From assembly GCF_003966975.1 (NCBI RefSeq), contig NZ_AP018437.1, positions 1,302,001 through 1,366,000 on the forward strand: 64,000 nt of DNA, in the 5' to 3' direction. Both the position numbers and the translations under genes were made by a program. Every line of letters begins with the position of its first letter. Position 1 is the stretch's first letter. Shown one piece after another: positions 53,364 through 62,135 of this stretch. Under the pieces are notes generated by a model. It did not search any database. It was given only the letters and a program-made list of their open reading frames with translations, and was not told where the DNA came from. The stretch is from Pelolinea submarina. GTDB lineage: Bacteria; Chloroflexota; Anaerolineae; Anaerolineales; Anaerolineaceae.

Positions 53364-54314
53364 TTAGGTCAGCTTCTCAAGCATGGAATCGATGACTGCG
53401 TCGCAATCTGCGTCGAGAACTACAGTTACCTTGTGATCAACATCAAATCCAAAATTCTCCGGGGGAAAGTCCATTGTCTGCGTCCAGACCCAGGTTTTAC
53501 CCCGGCTGATTCCCTGAGTTTCCACTTTCAACGGGTACTGCTGCGTTTCAAATAATGATGGATTTATCATGTAAGCAATAGCGCTGGGATCATGCAGGTA
53601 CATTCCGGGTTTGCCTAATGCTTTATGCGCGAATTCTACGTAAAGCGGAAGCACATTACTAATGTGCTGAGAGGTCTTTTTATTGGATTGTTCGAATCTG
53701 GCTATCTGGTCCTGTGACATTAAAATTTTATGGGTTACATCCAATCCTACCATAGTAATATCCCATCCAGCGCTAAAGACAATATCAGCAGCTTCGGGAT
53801 CATTATAGATGTTCGCTTCTGAGGCTGGATTGATATTTCCCTGTACAAGTGCAGCCCCGCCCATCAGTACAACCCGTTTGACTTCATTTGCTATCTGAGG
53901 GCGCAGGCGGAGCGCGAGTGCGATATTGGAAAGCGGGCCAATGGGCACAAGAGAGATTTCACCCGGATGAGCCGCTACCTGCTCAACGATAAATTCTGCT
54001 GCGCTCTGATCAATAGGTTTTTTCTCTGGCGGCGGCAAATGGATGTTACCCTGACCATCTTCGCCATGAATATGCGGTACTGGGCCTGAGTAAGGTCTGT
54101 CCAATGGTTTTTTCGTCCCTTGCGCAACAGGAATATCGCTGCGGCCGGCAATTTCAAGCAAGCGCAGCGCGTTTTGAGTTGCCAGTTTGGTATCTACATT
54201 CCCAAATACTGAGGTCAATCCAACTACTTCGAGAGCCTCACTTTCAAGTGCGTAAAAAATCGCCAAAGTATCATCAACGCCAGGATCGGTGTCAATAATT
54301 ATTTTTTCTGTCAT
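53364..54314 (-). CDS. nucleoside hydrolase
   Basis: This is a 316-residue IunH-family enzyme. The signature is IIDTDPGVDDTLAIFYALES, then VPIGPLSNIALAL, the VVLMGGAAL motif and EANIYNDPEAADIV. It cleaves the N-glycosidic bond of ribonucleosides. ATG 54314 follows CTGGAGGTATG. It differs clearly from the paralogue at 16314, so substrate ranges may differ. It stands as a single-gene unit. Confidence 0.92.
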   Translation of the reverse strand: MTEKIIIDTDPGVDDTLAIFYALESEALEVVGLTSVFGNVDTKLATQNALRLLEIAGRSDIPVAQGTKKPLDRPYSGPVPHIHGEDGQGNIHLPPPEKKPIDQSAAEFIVEQVAAHPGEISLVPIGPLSNIALALRLRPQIANEVKRVVLMGGAALVQGNINPASEANIYNDPEAADIVFSAGWDITMVGLDVTHKILMSQDQIARFEQSNKKTSQHISNVLPLYVEFAHKALGKPGMYLHDPSAIAYMINPSLFETQQYPLKVETQGISRGKTWVWTQTMDFPPENFGFDVDHKVTVVLDADCDAVIDSMLEKLT

Positions 54315-54457
54315 TTGTCATACCTCCAGTTCTCTCCCAGACATTTTAATGATCTTATTCTGGAATAATAAATTCGAAATTTTAAAAAATGTCGTTTTTT
54401 TATTGAAAAAAAAGACAAGATTTTCCGAACAAGTTTGCAATCTATGCGGATATTTTT

Positions 54458-55180
54458 TTATTCGTCCAGTTCGACGTAAATACGCTTGTTAATCTTGCCT
54501 TTGCTTTTGTAATCCACCACGTGCATGCGGCCAACTTCCGAGGTGTTATGCACGTGCGTGCCGCCATCGGCCTGCAAGTCCAACCCAACGATTTCCACGG
54601 TGCGGACTTCCTTGATGCCCCCGGGCAGCAGGCTGATCTTGGTGCGGATCAGATCGGGAATTTGGAAAGCTTCCTCGCGCGGCAGGATGGCTACGCGGAT
54701 GTCGCGCGCGGCGGCTACTTCCTTATTGACGGCCGCGTCGATCACATCGACCAGCTCGTGCGTCATGGATTCGAACTCGAAATCCATGCGGCCTTTCAGC
54801 GGTTCCATGTCGCCGCCGGTGACGTGCGCGCCGAAATCGCGGTAGATGGTGCCGCACAGGATGTGCATGGCGGTGTGGGTGCGCATGTTCTTATAGCGCA
54901 GGTCCCAGTCCAACACGCCGGTGACCGTGCTGCCCACTGCCGGCAGCGCATGGTCCGCTTCCACAATGTGCAGGACTCCGTTGGGACCATGTTTGGCCCG
55001 TACCAACGGGAATTCCTGCCCGTCGACCTTGAGCATGCCTTTATCGGCCACTTGGCCGCCGCCGCCCGGATAAAAAGCGGTTTGGTCGAGGATGACGGCA
55101 TGCGCTTCTTCGTCCAGCGCCTGCACGGTAGCTTGAAATTCTTTTAAGTAACTGTCGGTTTGATAAAGTAATTTTGTCAT
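54458..55180 (-). CDS. alanyl-tRNA editing protein AlaX
   Basis: This is a 240-residue free-standing AlaRS-type editing domain. It has the N-terminal beta barrel (DQTAFYPGGGGQVADKGML), then the editing site with MRTHTAMHILCGTIYRDFG (HxxxH) and DLQADGGTHVHNTSEVG, where the usual zinc Cys-x3-His is here a T-H-x-H arrangement. It should clear Ser or Gly mischarged on tRNA-Ala. It lies 20 bp after an MFS gene on the same strand. Confidence 0.9.
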   Translation of the reverse strand: MTKLLYQTDSYLKEFQATVQALDEEAHAVILDQTAFYPGGGGQVADKGMLKVDGQEFPLVRAKHGPNGVLHIVEADHALPAVGSTVTGVLDWDLRYKNMRTHTAMHILCGTIYRDFGAHVTGGDMEPLKGRMDFEFESMTHELVDVIDAAVNKEVAAARDIRVAILPREEAFQIPDLIRTKISLLPGGIKEVRTVEIVGLDLQADGGTHVHNTSEVGRMHVVDYKSKGKINKRIYVELDE

Positions 55181-55200
55181 AGGGTGTATACCTGCCTTCT

Positions 55201-56415
55201 CTATATTTTAGGAGATTTTTCCAATTTTGGCAGCATAAAGATGAACGGAATTGCCAGAAAAACCACCAGGCCGCCGATCAGGTAGGTGGTTTGCCCGCCC
55301 AATAGATCATACAGGAACCCGGTCAGGACGCCGATGATGGCGTTGAGGGCGGACAGGCTGGCCATGTAAATGCCGTTAGCCAGCGAGCGGTTCTGCGGAA
55401 AATGATCCTGGGCGATAGCCATGCAGACCGGCAGCATCATGGTGGTCGACACGCCGATCAGGCCCAGGTTGAGGGCTTGCGCTGCGCCGGTTGTGAAAAC
55501 AAAGCCCAGCATGCCCAGGCCGGAAAACAGTACCGAGACCAGCAGTACAGGTTTGAAACCGTAACGGTCGTTGGCCAGGCCGCCCAGCACGACGCCCAGC
55601 ACCCCGAAAGCTTGCAGGAAGCTCAGCGCAGCGCCGGAGAGCCATACCCCCGCGCCCCGTTCGCTCAGGTAGATGGGCAGGTAGATCTCCAACCCGGTCC
55701 GCAGCAGCGCGCGCATCAGCATGATCGCGCTGAGCGGCAGCATCACCGCCGCCAGGGCTTTGAAAGGGATACTCTGCCGGCTGTGTGCGGCGGCCGGGTG
55801 GTAAGGCTCGTCTTTAATTAGCAGGTTCAACAGCAGGGAGATCAGGATGCCGGCCAGCATCAGCCAGGGCGCCTTGGGTAATAACCCGGAGGCGATCACG
55901 GCTGTGATGATCAGCGGGCCCAGCATGACGCCCAATTCGCCGCCGACCAGCCAAAAGCTCATGCCCTTGCCGGTGCTCCTGCCGGAGTAGCCGCTCACCA
56001 GCGCGGGCAGGATGGCGTGCATCATGGCGGAGGAGATACCGGCCAGCAGGCAGTACAACATGGCAGTCTGGAGGCTGGGGGCGACAGCTAGCAGGCTGAG
56101 GAAGATGCCGCTGACGGCCGGGGCGTACAAGGCCAGTTTGCGCAGGTTGGAGCGGTCGGCCCAATGGCCGATAACGGGCTGCAGGATGGACGCGCCCTGA
56201 AACAGGAAGGGTAGCAGGCTGGCCTGTACTTTCACCAGGGCAAAACTGTCGATCAGGTAGGGCAGCAGGGGGGAGATAAAGCCGGAATAGGTATCGTTGA
56301 TGGCGTGTGCGCTGGAGACGCTGGCCGCTTTAAACGCCTGGAACTCGTCCGCGGCCTGGGGTATGCTGTCATCCGTGATGGCAGGCTGCAAATTCGATGA
56401 ATGAAAACTGGCCAC
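55201..56415 (-). CDS. MFS exporter, fosmidomycin-resistance (Fsr)-like
   Basis: This is a 404-residue twelve-segment MFS protein starting GTG 56415 after AAGGGAAGCCT. The Fsr-type N-terminus HAINDTYSGFISPLLPYLID and the loop LQPVIGHWADRSNLRKLALY place it with fosmidomycin-resistance-type pumps. It is a close paralogue of the gene at 56521 (shared NDTYSGF and QNRSLANGIYMA/L motifs). The GC-rich composition suggests it is not a recent import. The substrate is unknown. Confidence 0.87.
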   Translation of the reverse strand: MASFHSSNLQPAITDDSIPQAADEFQAFKAASVSSAHAINDTYSGFISPLLPYLIDSFALVKVQASLLPFLFQGASILQPVIGHWADRSNLRKLALYAPAVSGIFLSLLAVAPSLQTAMLYCLLAGISSAMMHAILPALVSGYSGRSTGKGMSFWLVGGELGVMLGPLIITAVIASGLLPKAPWLMLAGILISLLLNLLIKDEPYHPAAAHSRQSIPFKALAAVMLPLSAIMLMRALLRTGLEIYLPIYLSERGAGVWLSGAALSFLQAFGVLGVVLGGLANDRYGFKPVLLVSVLFSGLGMLGFVFTTGAAQALNLGLIGVSTTMMLPVCMAIAQDHFPQNRSLANGIYMASLSALNAIIGVLTGFLYDLLGGQTTYLIGGLVVFLAIPFIFMLPKLEKSPKI

Positions 56416-56520
56416 AGGCTTCCCTTGATTCGATGCGTTTCCGGTTGGAAGGATAAAAAAACCTATTATAACTCTGCGCGCAGATACGCGCGGGAAGGAA
56501 AACCCTTTATGAGAATTCTT

Positions 56521-57732
56521 TTAGTGCGTCATCTTTTGCTTGGGCATCAATAATATGAAGGGCAGTGCCAGGAAACTGACTAAACCGCCAATCATAAATG
56601 AGGTTTGTCCGCCCAGGTGATCGTACAGGAACCCGCTCAATATACCGGTCAGCGCTGTGATACCGAACATCAGCGCCAGATAGATGCCGTTGGCCAGCGA
56701 GCGGTTCTGGGGGAAGAATTCCTGCACGGTAGCCATGGCGACCGGCATGAGCATCAACAGGGCGATGCCCAGAATTGCCAGCGAGGCCACGCGCAGCAAT
56801 CCGTCTGAATAGACGAACAGCAGCATACCGCTGCTGGACAGCACGATGGAAGCCATCATCACGAATTTATAGCCAAAGCGATCCTTGCCCATGCCGCCCA
56901 GTGCGATACCGACCAGGCCGAAGATCTGCATGATGCTGACGGATGCGCCTGAGAGCCACACGCCCGCACCGGCTTCGGTCAGGTAAACCGGCAGGTAGTT
57001 GGAGATGGAGCTGCGCAGCAGCGAGTTCATCAGGATCAATCCGCCCAACGGCAGCATGAAGCGCAGCAATTCGCGCGTAGGGATGGCTTTGTGCTGGCCG
57101 TCGTGCTGGACCGGATGCGGTTCATTGCGGAAGAAGATGTTCAACAGGATAGACACCAGGATACCGGCGATCATCAGCCAGGGGGTGGCTGTGGTGGAAT
57201 AGGTTGCTACTACTGCTGTGATGACCAACGGGCCAACGATGAAACCGATGTCGCCGGCCGACATCCAGAAGCTGATGCCCTTGCCGATGTGCTTACCGGT
57301 GTACGATCCCAGCAGGGCTGGCAGGATGGCGTGCATGGCGGCAGACGAAACACCTGCCAGGATGCAGTATAGCAGCGCGATGGGAAAGGTCGAAGCGTTC
57401 CCCAGCAGGCTGAGGAAGATACCGGTCACAGCCGGGGCGAACAGCGCGACCTTGCGCAGGTCGTAGCGGTCGGCCAGGTGGCCGATCAGGGGCTGCAGGA
57501 TGGATAAACCCTGGAAGAAGAACAGGAACAGGCTGGCCTCAACCTTCATCAGGGATAGGTTGGTGATCAAAAATGGGATCAGCGGGGAAACAAACCCGGA
57601 ATAGGTATCGTTGGTGAGGTGCGCGCAGGAGATCAGGATGGTTTTCAGTAGGGGAAATTCACCGACTTCCTTTTCAGCGGAGATTTGCTCTTGGGTTAGC
57701 GCCTGGGCGTCTTGCGGGTATGGGTTGGCCAA
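56521..57732 (-). CDS. MFS exporter, Fsr-like (tandem paralogue)
   Basis: This is a 403-residue MFS protein starting TTG 57732 after AAGGAATCAAA. Key motifs are HLTNDTYSGFVSPLIPFLIT, ILQPLIGHLADRYDLRKVAL and QNRSLANGIYLALMFGITAL. It lies 105 bp upstream of its paralogue and in the same direction, so it is probably a tandem duplication that has diverged in the loops. Export of an antimicrobial or metabolite is inferred from family. Confidence 0.87.
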   Translation of the reverse strand: MANPYPQDAQALTQEQISAEKEVGEFPLLKTILISCAHLTNDTYSGFVSPLIPFLITNLSLMKVEASLFLFFFQGLSILQPLIGHLADRYDLRKVALFAPAVTGIFLSLLGNASTFPIALLYCILAGVSSAAMHAILPALLGSYTGKHIGKGISFWMSAGDIGFIVGPLVITAVVATYSTTATPWLMIAGILVSILLNIFFRNEPHPVQHDGQHKAIPTRELLRFMLPLGGLILMNSLLRSSISNYLPVYLTEAGAGVWLSGASVSIMQIFGLVGIALGGMGKDRFGYKFVMMASIVLSSSGMLLFVYSDGLLRVASLAILGIALLMLMPVAMATVQEFFPQNRSLANGIYLALMFGITALTGILSGFLYDHLGGQTSFMIGGLVSFLALPFILLMPKQKMTH

Positions 57733-57841
57733 TTTGATTCCTTGAAACTGAGATGGGGTGAGAATAGTGAGTATTATACTTGACCGCCTTGCTTATTACA
57801 AATTACCCCAATATCTTAATCATTTGTAATACAAAAATCCA

Positions 57842-57870
57842 TTGACGTATCGACAATTTCAGAATAAAAT
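57842..57870 (+). promoter_or_regulatory. promoter of the leader-peptide/MFS unit
   Basis: TTGACG (57842-57847) and TAAAAT (57865-57870) are 17 bp apart; transcription would begin near 57877, about 33 bp before the leader peptide. Confidence 0.75.
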
Positions 57871-57909
57871 CTACAAACTATCTAATCAATCATTAAAGGA
57901 GGCAGAAAT

Positions 57910-57969
57910 ATGATCAATAAAGTTTTTCTTATCAGAACAGAATACAACCGGCCTCCTGTATTTAATTAA
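57910..57969 (+). CDS. 19-residue regulatory leader peptide
   Basis: ATG 57910 follows a perfect AAAGGAGG ribosome site and encodes MINKVFLIRTEYNRPPVFN then TAA. It has no similarity I recognise to a structural protein and is too short for one. It lies between a strong promoter and an intrinsic terminator preceding an MFS gene, the layout of ribosome-stalling leader peptides that induce resistance genes. Codons 14-16 (Arg-Pro-Pro) are a plausible slow spot, but stalling sites cannot be read reliably. Confidence 0.7.
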   Translation: MINKVFLIRTEYNRPPVFN

Positions 57970-57990
57970 ATAGCTTAGAAGCTTAATTAA

Positions 57991-58023
57991 CCGCAGGAGA
58001 GCAAAAGCCCTGCGGTTTTTTTA
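57991..58023 (+). terminator. attenuator terminator upstream of MFS gene
   Basis: CCGCAGG (57991-57997) pairs with CCTGCGG (58009-58015), followed by eight T. Its 5' arm also contains CAGGAG (57994-57999), complementary to CTCCTG (57953-57958) inside the leader peptide ORF. CTCCTG in turn is part of GCCTCCT (57951-57957), complementary to the leader ribosome site AGGAGGC (57897-57903). The folds are mutually exclusive, as in classical attenuation. Confidence 0.8.
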
Positions 58024-58142
58024 TTTTCCCCTTATTTTCATTAACCCCCAAACCCCGTAGAGGCTGTCGGAAGCGCATTGTTGGCGTTTCCAGGTGGGTG
58101 AGTACTATCTCATCAGGACTTATCAATCATCGTGGAGTAAAA

Positions 58143-59447
58143 ATGCTTTCTAAAATCAAAGCGACATACCGCAAATTTAGCCGAAATTTCTGGCTGCTCA
58201 TGTTCGTTTCATTTGTCGATATGCTGGGCGGATCGCTGGTATTCCCCTTCTTTTCGCTGTACCTGACTCAGAAATTTAACGTCGGAATGACCCAGGTGGG
58301 CACCATGTTCCTGGTTTGGGCGCTGACCTCCGGTGTGATTGGCAATGTGTTGGGCGGGGCGATGGCCGACCGCTTTGGGCGCAAGACCAATATGATCTTC
58401 GGCTTGATTGCCAGCGCGACCTCAGCCCTGCTGATGGTTGTGATTAAGAACATCGTAGTGTTCTACATTGCTATTGCCATCGTAGGTATCTTTGAGGATA
58501 TTGCCGGTCCGGCTCGTCAAGCTATGATCGCGGATTTGGTACCTGAAGAACTGCGCGGAGATGCCTTCGGCATGTTCCGCATCGTCTTCAATTTATCCGC
58601 TACCATCGGCCCGGCTATCGGCGGATTTATGGCCAGCCGCTCTTTCGAGCTGTTGTTCTTCGCGGATGTGGTTATCAGTCTGTTGGTCGCGGTATTTGTA
58701 TTCATCTATTTGCCGGAAACCCGGCCGCAAAGTGCTCGCAAAGAAACCGCCAGGGAAGAATCTTTCCGGGAAACCTTGCAGGGATATGGACAGGTACTGC
58801 GGGATAAGGTCTTTATGGCCTTCATCTTCGTGTCCATCCTGTCAACGTTGATGTACTTTAACATGAACAGCTCCATGTCGGTGTACATGGTCAATTCCCT
58901 TGGGTTCTCATCCGGGCAGTTCGGTTACATGCTGAGCCTGAACGCTTTCATGGTGGTGGTGCTGCAAATGTTGTTCACGCGCCTGACGGCCAAGTGGAAG
59001 CCCATGCTGGCAATTGCCTTTGGCAACGTGCTGTACGTGATCGGTTTCACCATGTTCGGGTTCATTGCTTCATATAACTATTACCTGAGCGCCATGGTGA
59101 TCATCACGATAGGCGAAATGATTTACGCGCCGAAAGAGCAGGCTATCGTGGCGGATTTCGCGCCGGAAGACATGCGCGGACGTTATATGGCCATACGCTC
59201 CTTTGCCTGGATCATCCCGGTAGCCTTCGGGCCGTTGGGAGCGGGCCTGATCATGGACAACCTTGATCCGCGCCTGTTGTGGTTCGTGGCCGGAGGCGTC
59301 GGGATGCTATCGGTGATCGGTTTTCTAATCCTGCATTTCAAGGTTGGGGCGCTGATTGAAAGCCGTCTATATAGTGCCGGTAGGGAAGAAGAACTACTCG
59401 TCGAGTCTCTGGCTGAGGCCGAAAAACCGCTGCTGACATCGGAATGA
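58143..59447 (+). CDS. MFS multidrug-type exporter under leader-peptide attenuation
   Basis: This is a 434-residue MFS protein with twelve predicted membrane segments. ATG 58143 follows GTGGAGTAAAA. Motif A is GGAMADRFGRKTNMIFGLIA; the N-terminal half has DMLGGSLVFPFFSLYLTQKF and the second half PKEQAIVADFAPEDMRGRYM. It resembles MdtH/TetA-like proton antiporters. The upstream promoter, leader peptide and attenuator suggest that a ribosome-targeting compound induces it and is its substrate. That link is inference. Confidence 0.87.
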   Translation: MLSKIKATYRKFSRNFWLLMFVSFVDMLGGSLVFPFFSLYLTQKFNVGMTQVGTMFLVWALTSGVIGNVLGGAMADRFGRKTNMIFGLIASATSALLMVVIKNIVVFYIAIAIVGIFEDIAGPARQAMIADLVPEELRGDAFGMFRIVFNLSATIGPAIGGFMASRSFELLFFADVVISLLVAVFVFIYLPETRPQSARKETAREESFRETLQGYGQVLRDKVFMAFIFVSILSTLMYFNMNSSMSVYMVNSLGFSSGQFGYMLSLNAFMVVVLQMLFTRLTAKWKPMLAIAFGNVLYVIGFTMFGFIASYNYYLSAMVIITIGEMIYAPKEQAIVADFAPEDMRGRYMAIRSFAWIIPVAFGPLGAGLIMDNLDPRLLWFVAGGVGMLSVIGFLILHFKVGALIESRLYSAGREEELLVESLAEAEKPLLTSE

Positions 59448-59521
59448 CGCGAGTGGGAATAAAGATTTGATAATTTGCCGTTTCTTTATAAGAAATGTGC
59501 TTGACCTGTTTAGGAGGAGAA

Positions 59522-60079
59522 ATGTCAACTAACGAAGTAGAGCAGGTGCGGGAAGTGCTGGGGCATTTCCAGGACCTGTATCTGGCGCGCGACGCCGTGC
59601 GTTTGGATGAAGCCATGCGTTTGTTTGCCGATAACAATGAAGTGGAAATGATCGGAATCGGCGCGCAGAAACGCGGCGGCCCGGAGTGGTTCCAGGGGCG
59701 GCAGCAGATCCGCGATATCATCGCCGGAGATTGGCAGTATTGGGGCGAGGTGCAGTTTGACGTGCCGGGTGCACGCATTACATGCATGGGCGAAACAGCC
59801 TGGCTGACTGCCAGTGGGAAGTTAATCCAAACGGTGGAGCATGCCGAGGCTATGGAGCAATACCTTCAGCAGATGCGTGAGATGCTGGATGTCATGCGCG
59901 GTAATCATAATAAAGCCGATATGGTCATGATGGAGGTTATCCATTTTGGCCTGCGCCGGCTGCGGGAATGGTCGTTGGGGACGGGTTATGCCTGGCCGCT
60001 GGTTTTCAGTGCGGTGCTTGTTCACGAGAATGAACAATGGAAATTTCATACACTGCATTGGGCCATGCCTGTAGATTAA
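59522..60079 (+). CDS. SnoaL-like / NTF2-fold protein
   Basis: This is a 185-residue protein with an NTF2-like fold. It begins MSTNEVEQVREVLGHFQDLY, then LFADNNEVEMIGIGAQKRGG and WFQGRQQIRDIIAGDWQYWG, followed by strands ending EQWKFHTLHWAMPVD. Such SnoaL_3-type domains bind or turn over small molecules; no catalytic residue can be assigned. ATG 59522 follows TAGGAGGAGAA. It lies 74 bp after the MFS gene on the same strand. Confidence 0.82.
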   Translation: MSTNEVEQVREVLGHFQDLYLARDAVRLDEAMRLFADNNEVEMIGIGAQKRGGPEWFQGRQQIRDIIAGDWQYWGEVQFDVPGARITCMGETAWLTASGKLIQTVEHAEAMEQYLQQMREMLDVMRGNHNKADMVMMEVIHFGLRRLREWSLGTGYAWPLVFSAVLVHENEQWKFHTLHWAMPVD

Positions 60080-60103
60080 TCCATCGAAATTTGTTTATAC
60101 TGA

Positions 60104-60133
60104 TTAAGCGGATTTGTAACAGAATCCGCTTAA
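60104..60133. promoter_or_regulatory. 11-bp perfect inverted repeat upstream of sigma factor gene
   Basis: TTAAGCGGATT (60104-60114) and AATCCGCTTAA (60123-60133) flank an 8-nt loop, 23 bp before the sigma factor start. It has no T run, so it could be a weak terminator for the SnoaL-like gene or an operator for the sigma unit. Confidence 0.45.
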
Positions 60134-60155
60134 ATCCGTTATAGAAAGTAGATAT

Positions 60156-60719
60156 ATGCCGCAGTCCGATCAATCAGGCAGTGAAACACTGTTAATTCAG
60201 GAAGCCATTGCGGGAAATAAGGAAGCTTTTGGCCGTCTATATGAAAAATATGCGGGCCAAATCTTCAGCTACCTGTTTTATCGGACCGGAGAACACCATA
60301 CAGCTATGGATATGATGGAAACGGTATTTCTAAAAGCTTGGGAAAACCTGCCGAATTTTGGCGAGAAAGGGCGCGGCATGAATTTCCGCGCCTGGTTATA
60401 CCGCATGGCGCACAATGCCATGGTGGATTATCACCGCAGTCACAAGCCGGAGATCGGCCTGGAAATATTGGCGGAACAACCCGATCATCTGCCGCATGCA
60501 GCAAAATTGGTTGAAATAGCGGAAGCCCAGGAATATCTAATGGGTCGGCTGGAAAAATTGGACGATGTTTCCCGTCAAGTATTGGTACTGCGTTTTTATG
60601 CGGAAATGAGCCCCAAAGAAATATCGCAAATCATGGGTATTTCTGAGGGCAATGTGCGCGTGGTCCAATATCGGGCTTTAAAGAAGATGCGAGATTTAAT
60701 GGGTGATGATAATGAATGA
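60156..60719 (+). CDS. ECF-type RNA polymerase sigma factor
   Basis: This is a 187-residue sigma-70-family factor. Region 2 runs from FGRLYEKYAGQIFSYLFYRT to FLKAWENLP, with the -10 recognition part WLYRMAHNAMVDYHR. Region 4 is LDDVSRQVLVLRFYAEMSPK followed by the helix-turn-helix EISQIMGISEGNVRVVQYRA. ATG 60156 is the first start. It overlaps the DUF5667 gene by 8 bp, indicating translational coupling and a functional link. Confidence 0.94.
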   Translation: MPQSDQSGSETLLIQEAIAGNKEAFGRLYEKYAGQIFSYLFYRTGEHHTAMDMMETVFLKAWENLPNFGEKGRGMNFRAWLYRMAHNAMVDYHRSHKPEIGLEILAEQPDHLPHAAKLVEIAEAQEYLMGRLEKLDDVSRQVLVLRFYAEMSPKEISQIMGISEGNVRVVQYRALKKMRDLMGDDNE

Positions 60720-61968
60720 AAAAAGGAAAGCTGCCATTGTTGACCGCTGCCTGGCGCAGGTCCAAGACGGAAAGCTTACAGTAGAAGAATGCTTGCGTCG
60801 TTATCCGCAGCTATCCGGTGAGTTGACTTCGGCTTTTCACCTTTTAAATGCATTCCACACCGCTGAAGAGAACAATCTGCTCCAGCAGGAATTGCGCGAA
60901 ACGAAGGTGAGATTGTTGAACCAATTACCGGAACGGCCATCCGTTGTAACAAATTCGCGCCCAAATCGTTATACATGGCAAACAGACAAACGGAGGTTTG
61001 CTATGACTTGGGTAATTATTATTACCACCTTACTGACCATGGTAACCGGAACTGGCGTTGTGTACGCGTCCGGCGAAGCCCTTCCGGGAGACACACTATA
61101 TCCCGTGAAAAACCTGACCGAGAATGTACAGTTAGCATTGGCTTCTGATGAGGGCGATGCCCAACTGACTTTACATCTCATCCAGACTCGCATGGAAGAG
61201 ATGCAGGAATTGATGGCGCAAGGCCGCGAGGATGACCTCGATGAAGCTGCGTCCGGTTATGAGAAACAGACCAAAGCCATGACGCAGCTTCTGGCGGCTG
61301 TTCAAGCGCAGGATCCGGATGAAGCCATCCGTCTGCGCACCGAATTGGAACAGCAGCTGCAGGATCAAGCCCGCCAGATGCAGTCGTTGCTGGAGGATGA
61401 AGAGACAACCAACGGCGACCAGACGCGCACGCAATTGCAGGAAATGCTGCAAACCAACACCCAAACCAGGCTGCGTATCAATCAAACGGTAGAAGATGTA
61501 TCGGATGAAGAAGTACCGGATGAGGGCGGCGATTTGCCCGAAGGCGAGGATCTGACCGCAGAGACTGTTGACGATGCCGCCGAGACGACCGGAAATGGCG
61601 CCCAAGTGCGCAGCAGCGAATTCATCAACGCCAGCGGTGATAGCCAGAATGCTACCTTTACGTTCCAGGTTGCGAATGCCGAACAATTGGGTGTATACGC
61701 AGAAATTGGTGGCGCACGCTATGCCTGCTCAGCGGATGGCGACACGGTAACGTGCAATATCCCCAACGCGACAGAGAAAGGCACCCTGAATCTCTTCTGC
61801 CTGAAAGATAATAGCTTCTTGTACTCCTATGATTACGATTATGATTGGCTGGGGACTAAAGAAGCGGGTTCCGGCAGCGAGAATGGCCAGGCGCAGCAGG
61901 GCGGCGGTACTGCCACTACCGATGGAGATGAAGGCGGCCAGGGTGGTTCAGGCAAAGGTGGCAAGTAG
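60712..61968 (+). CDS. DUF5667 membrane protein, probable partner of the ECF sigma factor
   Basis: This is a 418-residue protein. An N-terminal cytoplasmic part (~100 residues, starting MNEKRKAAIVDRCLAQVQDG) precedes one membrane segment (TWVIIITTLLTMVTGTGVVY). A DUF5667 helical domain follows outside (GEALPGDTLYPVKNLTENVQ). An acidic linker, a small beta domain with paired cysteines (YACSADGDTVTC) and a Gly-rich tail complete it. The topology is that of a transmembrane anti-sigma factor, the N-terminal part binding the sigma. Zinc-anti-sigma HxxxCxxC motifs are absent. ATG 60712 is preferred over GTG 60703 and ATG 60706. Confidence 0.8.
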   Translation: MNEKRKAAIVDRCLAQVQDGKLTVEECLRRYPQLSGELTSAFHLLNAFHTAEENNLLQQELRETKVRLLNQLPERPSVVTNSRPNRYTWQTDKRRFAMTWVIIITTLLTMVTGTGVVYASGEALPGDTLYPVKNLTENVQLALASDEGDAQLTLHLIQTRMEEMQELMAQGREDDLDEAASGYEKQTKAMTQLLAAVQAQDPDEAIRLRTELEQQLQDQARQMQSLLEDEETTNGDQTRTQLQEMLQTNTQTRLRINQTVEDVSDEEVPDEGGDLPEGEDLTAETVDDAAETTGNGAQVRSSEFINASGDSQNATFTFQVANAEQLGVYAEIGGARYACSADGDTVTCNIPNATEKGTLNLFCLKDNSFLYSYDYDYDWLGTKEAGSGSENGQAQQGGGTATTDGDEGGQGGSGKGGK

Positions 61969-62001
61969 CCTTCTAAAAGTACAGATATAAACCAGATGAT
62001 T

Positions 62002-62037
62002 AAACGGCTGTGAAGGCAACTTCACAGCCGTTTTTTT
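62002..62037 (+). terminator. intrinsic terminator after sigma/DUF5667 operon
   Basis: A perfect 14-bp stem AAACGGCTGTGAAG/CTTCACAGCCGTTT with loop GCAA runs into further T residues. Confidence 0.93.
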
Positions 62038-62135
62038 AAATAAAGAGCGACCAATAAACTTGTTGAAGTATTGCTTTTTTTTGGTGTAGGCTTCGAAATC
62101 CCGCGCTAAGCTGCGGCAGGTGTTCAGCCAACATT

